The position numbers were made by a program, and so were the translations under genes. This document shows positions 59,650 to 64,000 of a DNA stretch of 64,000 nt, one piece after another (within the stretch, counting starts at the first letter, position 1; each line of letters begins with the position of its first letter). The notes under the pieces were generated by a model. The model did not search any database, was not told where the DNA came from, and was given only the letters and a program-made list of their open reading frames with translations. Origin of the DNA: Tetrastigma voinierianum (Eukaryota > Streptophyta > Magnoliopsida > Vitales > Vitaceae); assembly GCA_016808115.1 (NCBI GenBank), contig JAEQBH010000032.1:744001-808000 (forward strand). The letters run 5' to 3'.

Positions 59650-60660
59650 GTGGCGACCTCAAGTTGATGTCGCGACATGGACTAACAGTGCTGTGATCAA
59701 TCGCGACTTCTTTCTTTAAGTTGCAGCAGTTTGTCTTACGTTGCCTTTGTCGATGGTCGCGACATCGTTTGTGGTCGCGACCTCATTTGCTCATCGTTCC
59801 TTCAGTGTTGATGTCGCGACCTCAGTTACATGTCGCGACATCATTGTCTTCCTATTCTTCCAGCTTCTGAGTTGCGACATCAGTTTTAGGTTACGATCTC
59901 ATTTGCTCATTTTATGATGACTTCTTGTGGTGACTTTGATTCCTTGGTCGCAATCGTGTTGGTGGTCTTCTTACTTTCATATCTTTCAATTTTATGTCGC
60001 GACCTCATGGTGATGTCGCGACCTCTTTTGCTTCCCATTTATTTTCCTCAGGTTGCAACCTCAGTTCTACGTTGCAACTATTCTCCTCTTTCCCACCTAT
60101 TTTCCAGGTCGCGACCTCAGTTATATGTCGCGACATCAATTTCTTCTGCTCAGCTTTTCTTTAGGTCGCGACCTTAATGAGTGGTCGCGACATCATTTCT
60201 GATCCTTGACTTGTGAAAGGTCGCAAGTTCAGTTCCTGGCAAGTGCTTCTATTTGGCTACAGGTTGCGACCTCCTTCCAAACTCTATCTTTGGTTGCACC
60301 TTAAATCTTCTGTTTGTATGTCGCGACATGGAGATGATATTCGCGACACAGTAGAGCCTTTTATTTAAACGGGTTCGCGACCTCTTTCTTTTTAAAAGCC
60401 TCTGCGGGTAGCTTCATAGATGGATCCTTGTCGCAGACTTGAGTGGTTTGCGACATCAAGGTGATGTCGCGACATGAATTTCTTCCTTGATTGGCTGCTT
60501 CAGTCTCGATCACGTTTTCTTTGTCGCAGCCTCATGCTGAGTCACGACTTCGCTTGTTCAAAGTTTTCTATTTCTTCTTCGAATGAATCACGATGTCGTG
60601 ACTTTGAATTTGTTGGCAACTGAGCATTCCTGTCGCGACTTAAATTTTTAGTTGTGACCT
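59650..60660. repeat. Array of TCGCGAC palindromic words
   Basis: I count about 15 exact TCGCGAC words in 1 kb (for example 59670, 59701, 59757, 59774, 59814, 59832, 59996, 60015, 60105, 60128, 60165, 60183, 60321, 60465, 60631) and a similar number with one change (TTGCGAC, TCGCAAG, TTCGCGAC). They come often as pairs: one followed by CTCAG, the next by ATC, about 17-20 bp apart. Sequence between pairs is not repeated. The array lies inside the Athila-like LTR. Confidence 0.85.
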
Positions 60661-60838
60661 CGGTCTGCAGTGCAAATTTGGTTTCTTACGATTTTGCTAA
60701 GATTTGAGTTTCTCATTGTATTTTCTGCAAAATGAAATTTGAGTTAATCATCCACTACGCAATTAAATCACATTTATCTTGTAACATACTCAGAAAAATG
60801 GATTAAAAATCTAATGAGTTTTTGGACTCATCAGTTGG

Positions 60839-61163
60839 TGACGCAGAGCGCCTCCACCTCGTCCATGTTGGCCCGCACAGTCTCTAGCGCGCCTCCGGGA
60901 GGTTGGCTGTCCACGTCGCCTAGCTGGTCTTACATCCTTGGAGGATTGGCGTTGCTCACGCGTGTTCGGGTTAATACCATCGGTCGTTAGAGAGATTGAC
61001 TTTGTTGTAAAGAAGGCGTCGTTCCCGCAGGCAGTATGGCGATGATGCATTTTCAACGAGGCGGGTTGGGCGTGTCGGGTGTTGAGCGATTTGCGCTGCG
61101 GGCGTTGTACTCTTACAAAACAAGAAACAAAGACGATCGGCGGGGCCGCCGTTGCCTCTCTAA
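60839..61163 (-). pseudogene. Tat-type gag N-terminal section and leader
   Basis: Next to the solo LTR the minus strand reads LETVRANMDEVEALCVTN, which joins to LLKELEQ at 56130 once the insert is removed. Upstream is a GC-rich stretch with no clear start codon. A tRNA primer site beside the 5' LTR could not be recognised. Confidence 0.65.
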
Positions 61164-61676
61164 TGCTAAGTCGGTCCTTATCTTGTGAAGAAAATATCAA
61201 GCGCCCAGATAATGAAGTTTTACATTGCATCTGTTTCGTACCTTTCACTTATGAGGTGGCATGGTATTTATAATGGATGATCATGACAACTTTTCTAATT
61301 GGATTATGATACTGAATAGTATGTTTCCTAGTTGAATGATGACATTGAATAATATGTTTCATAGTTGGAGGATGATACAATATTTTTCTCACTCGGTAGG
61401 AAATTTTCTTTCCTTATCGTAAACCAACTAATAAAGGATAATTTAGGGGTGATAATTGGGGAATATCTTACTTTCCTGATTGGTGGAGATTGAGTGTTTT
61501 CCCCTAATACGGATTCCTTGAGCTACCAGCCTTTTAAAGGGGTGAATTGGACCCTTGTTTTGGGCCTATATTTGGAGGATGTCATCAAAGGCCTATTACT
61601 AGTACTTGGCTCGTTTTTAATCCCGTTTTGAGCTTGCGTCTTAAGCCTGCGCACCTATTCATTTCAAACCCCATCA
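61164..61676 (-). repeat. 5' LTR of the Tat-type element
   Basis: Co-linear with 52225-52697, with an extra partial repeat at 61318-61355 (ATGATGACATTGAATAATATG next to TGATACTGAATAGTATG). Ends CCCCATCA. Confidence 0.85.
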
Positions 61677-64000
61677 CTTTCCATAATGGTCTATAAAGGT
61701 TTTTAAATATATATATATATTCTAAAATTATTAGAAAATCAAAACTAAAATCAAGAGCTTTTTGGGTTGGGTTTTGCCTAAGAAAGGAACGGTACCTTTA
61801 ATTAATTAAGTCAGACAAACAAACAAACTAATTCAAACATTAGTATAAAAATAAACAAACAACAGTGCGTTGAACGGTTCGTGTTGGAGTTGATTAGATC
61901 CAAACAAACTAAAGTCAAATAGTTTATTTCATTAATTCAAACTAATAAAACAAAAATATAATGTTCCATAATTCTTATTTTTCATATGTAAAAAAAGAGT
62001 TCAATTTTTTTGTGTAAAATATATATCTGATAATTTATAGAAACAAAATAACACACCCATTGTTATAACATATTATTATTGTGTGTGTGTGTATAAATAC
62101 CCTTCCTTGCATTTGGAGCGTCAATATATTAAAAGAGAATAAATCAAATTGAATGTATACATCCCTCTACATACATCATTTTTTAACTTTAATTACATTT
62201 TTTTGTAGGGATAAGGTACACAATGTCATAATGTTTGGTCATATGTCTAGCGACAATAAGCTTTTCGTGTTTAAGCGTTGTCTCTAACGTTGTTTCGTAG
62301 CTGAGTAATGCTTATAGTGTCATGCACTTATAATTTATTAATGTATCACGTTGTTGGGTGACACATCAACGATGTTAGATACCCGTTTGCCTATATGTTC
62401 ATTGGATTGAGATATGGACATGTTTGAGCTAAAAACAAATGTTAGTGGTAGCATTAAACCCAAAAAATCTTTATGAGCCAAATTGAATAAATGACCAAAC
62501 ATCAAAGGCATTTGTGTATCTTATCATATTCTTTGTAGAAATAATACTTTATTTAACATAATTACATTGTATTAAAAACATATCAAGGTGGTTGCTCATA
62601 ATGCACAATATATAATAGTTTTACCAAAATATACAAGCCATATGATTTGTAAGTGGACAAATATAATTGTACATATTTCTCTAAATACATAATTTGTAAA
62701 ATATATCCTTTGCAAAAGTGATGAGCACAAGGAATGTTGATGACTTTAAAAAAAAAAAAATCTATTCTTGTCTTATCACTCCTCCTTTTTGATAATGAAA
62801 GTTTCTAAGCCATACAATTTCTTGCATATGAACTCCAAGAAGATAAGTATATTACATACTAAAACTAGAAATTGATGTCTTAACAAAAAAGCATAAAAGA
62901 CAGCAAGCATAAATTTAAAGAAAAAAATAGAGAGGCATAAACAATTCCTATGCTTTTATCTAAAAATGATACCATTCTTAGTTTGTCTCTTTCCACTAGA
63001 CTTATTCATCTATCCATTCTTTAATTTATCATTCCTATATATATATTTTTTTTTTGCTTAAGGGAATGATGCCTACAATTTACAATTCATATGATAACAC
63101 TTTATAAAACCAACCTTGTATTCTCCGAGTTGACATGGCTCCAAAAAAGTAAAGAGAAAAGGCAACTGAAACACTATCTACCATAAGTTATCAATGTTCT
63201 CTTACTTGAAGATGTAAATAGAATAGGAAGAAAGAATCAACAATTAAATCAAGTTATGATGGAAAAGACTTAAAGAGAGAGTATATGTGTTTTTCTCTTT
63301 TGGGTTGATGTGGAAAGAGATGAGTATATATACTTTGAAATGAGTGAAAGATAGATGCTCTCGTTTTCTCTTCTCCTCTTCCCCTTCTGTTTATGCTTGT
63401 ACTCCTCCATCCATTTTAAGTTTACTGTAATTTAACTTTAAAGTGGATAATGGTTTGAGAGTGTACTCTTCTTCATTTTTGGTTATGGATTTGATTTTTT
63501 TTTCTTTTCATTATTAGACAAATTATTTGAAATTTGGCAAAAAAAATTTTGACATTTATTCACTTTGCGATCATTACAATGTTACAGTATTTTGATATGT
63601 GGAACTGATTCATTACTTATGTCTTATTGACAGCTATGAATTGAGCAAGGTCTAATTGGCAAGATTTGTAAATTTGTAAATTTAGTATACTTTAAAGTGT
63701 TGTTATAACAATTTATTTTATTCTACTATAGTGTTTTCAGAGCTAAAAGTAGATTAAGTAACTATTACTTTTAGGGTAATTACTTATTTTTAATTTTAAT
63801 TTTCTTGATTTCAAGGAAATAATAGAAAGCAAAAACAAGTTAATTAAGGAACATGGTTTTTTCATGTTTGGTTTCATAGTGAAAAATTAGAAAATTAAAT
63901 ATTATTAAAATTATTAAATTGTTTATATATTTCAAAACTCTTTAGTTCTTATATAATGAAAAATGAAATAAATTTGAAGAAAAATATGATAATAATTTGT
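61677..64000. other. AT-rich intergenic sequence
   Basis: No recognised gene or complete repeat. Short (GT)n at 62080-62092, an A-run at 62750 and a T-run at 63047. The window ends in AT-rich sequence. Confidence 0.4.

Larger units (their letters stand above)
56142..60833 (-). mobile_element. Athila-like solo LTR inside the Tat gag
   Basis: Plus-strand ends are TGTTTGCC and GGACTCATCA. Flanks are GTTGG (56137-56141) and GTTGG (60834-60838), a perfect 5-bp target duplication, and removing it restores the gag reading VTN-(Q)-LLKELEQ. Reversed, it starts TGATGAGTCC like the LTR at 21 (TGATGAGTG) and has the GGGTATCATTCCCACGAG block at 56347. Without its own insert (57276-59259) it is about 2.7 kb. 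The plus ORFs at 56623-56891 are not recognised. Confidence 0.9.
52225..61676 (-). mobile_element. Tat-type gypsy element, gag only, with tandem array
   Basis: Direct repeats of ~470-510 bp (52225-52697 and 61164-61676) bound it. A purine tract next to the left repeat (minus strand GTCGGGGGCAAA, 52698-52709) shows the 3' LTR is at the left, so the element runs on the minus strand. Order on its own strand: 5' LTR, gag start, [Athila-like solo LTR], rest of gag, ~2.7 kb tandem array, polypurine tract, 3' LTR. No protease, RT, RNase H or integrase remains. Gag motifs FDGTKDLIDHLNTY place it in the Tat branch by recall. Matching flanking 5-mers were not found. Confidence 0.8.

Noticed and set aside
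59914..60177. 87-codon ORF over the TCGCGAC array
   Set aside because: The repeated word itself keeps the frame open; no protein family pattern.
60811..61248. 145-codon minus ORF with Arg-rich end
   Set aside because: It crosses the boundary between the Athila-like LTR, the gag start and the Tat LTR in a frame different from gag.
1..64000. CRISPR arrays, tRNA, rRNA and bacterial-type systems
   Set aside because: No regularly spaced identical repeats with unique spacers, no tRNA cloverleaf with T-loop signature and no long ORFs were seen; content is that of a plant nuclear genome.

Overview
The window is nuclear DNA of a flowering plant, most likely a eudicot. It is AT-rich, has long gene-free stretches, carries one recognisable plant-specific gene, and contains many plant LTR retrotransposons (copia, Athila/Tat-type gypsy, solo LTRs, a TRIM and a hAT-type MITE). 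I cannot name the species. No bacterial operons, CRISPR arrays, rRNA or tRNA genes were seen.

Layout. 1-6.4 kb is an almost complete Athila-like element with two ~1.43 kb LTRs, a decayed gag and a near-matching target duplication, sitting inside an older gypsy gag fragment. 6.4-7.5 kb holds that fragment and a copia RNase H tail. 7.5-32 kb is mostly AT-rich intergenic sequence with microsatellites, one LTR-like fragment and a local tandem duplication; I find no convincing gene there. 32.1-32.65 kb is the only recognisable host gene, a GLUTAMINE DUMPER (GDU) family membrane protein whose frame is broken once by a one-base shift and once by an in-frame TGA. 34.7-49.1 kb is two adjacent minus-strand copia elements, each with short LTRs. 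They are riddled with later insertions: three solo gypsy LTRs and a hAT MITE. 49.7 kb has a decayed exon resembling a subgroup IVc bHLH transcription factor. 51.35-51.78 kb is a compact, structurally complete TRIM. 52.2-61.7 kb is a minus-strand Tat-type element that kept gag but has a ~90-bp tandem array where pol and the 3' UTR should be. Its gag is split by an Athila-like solo LTR with a perfect 5-bp target duplication, which is itself split by another solo LTR: three nested insertion layers.

Function. Apart from GDU (a plasma-membrane regulator of amino-acid export in Arabidopsis), nothing here looks able to make a working product. Every retroelement ORF is broken. The history is layered insertion followed by LTR-LTR recombination, which leaves solo LTRs. 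I did not find a convincing new biological system. The best leads are the broken GDU frame, the palindromic GC-rich word arrays at matching places in different Athila-like LTRs, the 3'-UTR array of the Tat element, and a copia element with an internal duplication on either side of a solo LTR that lacks a target duplication.
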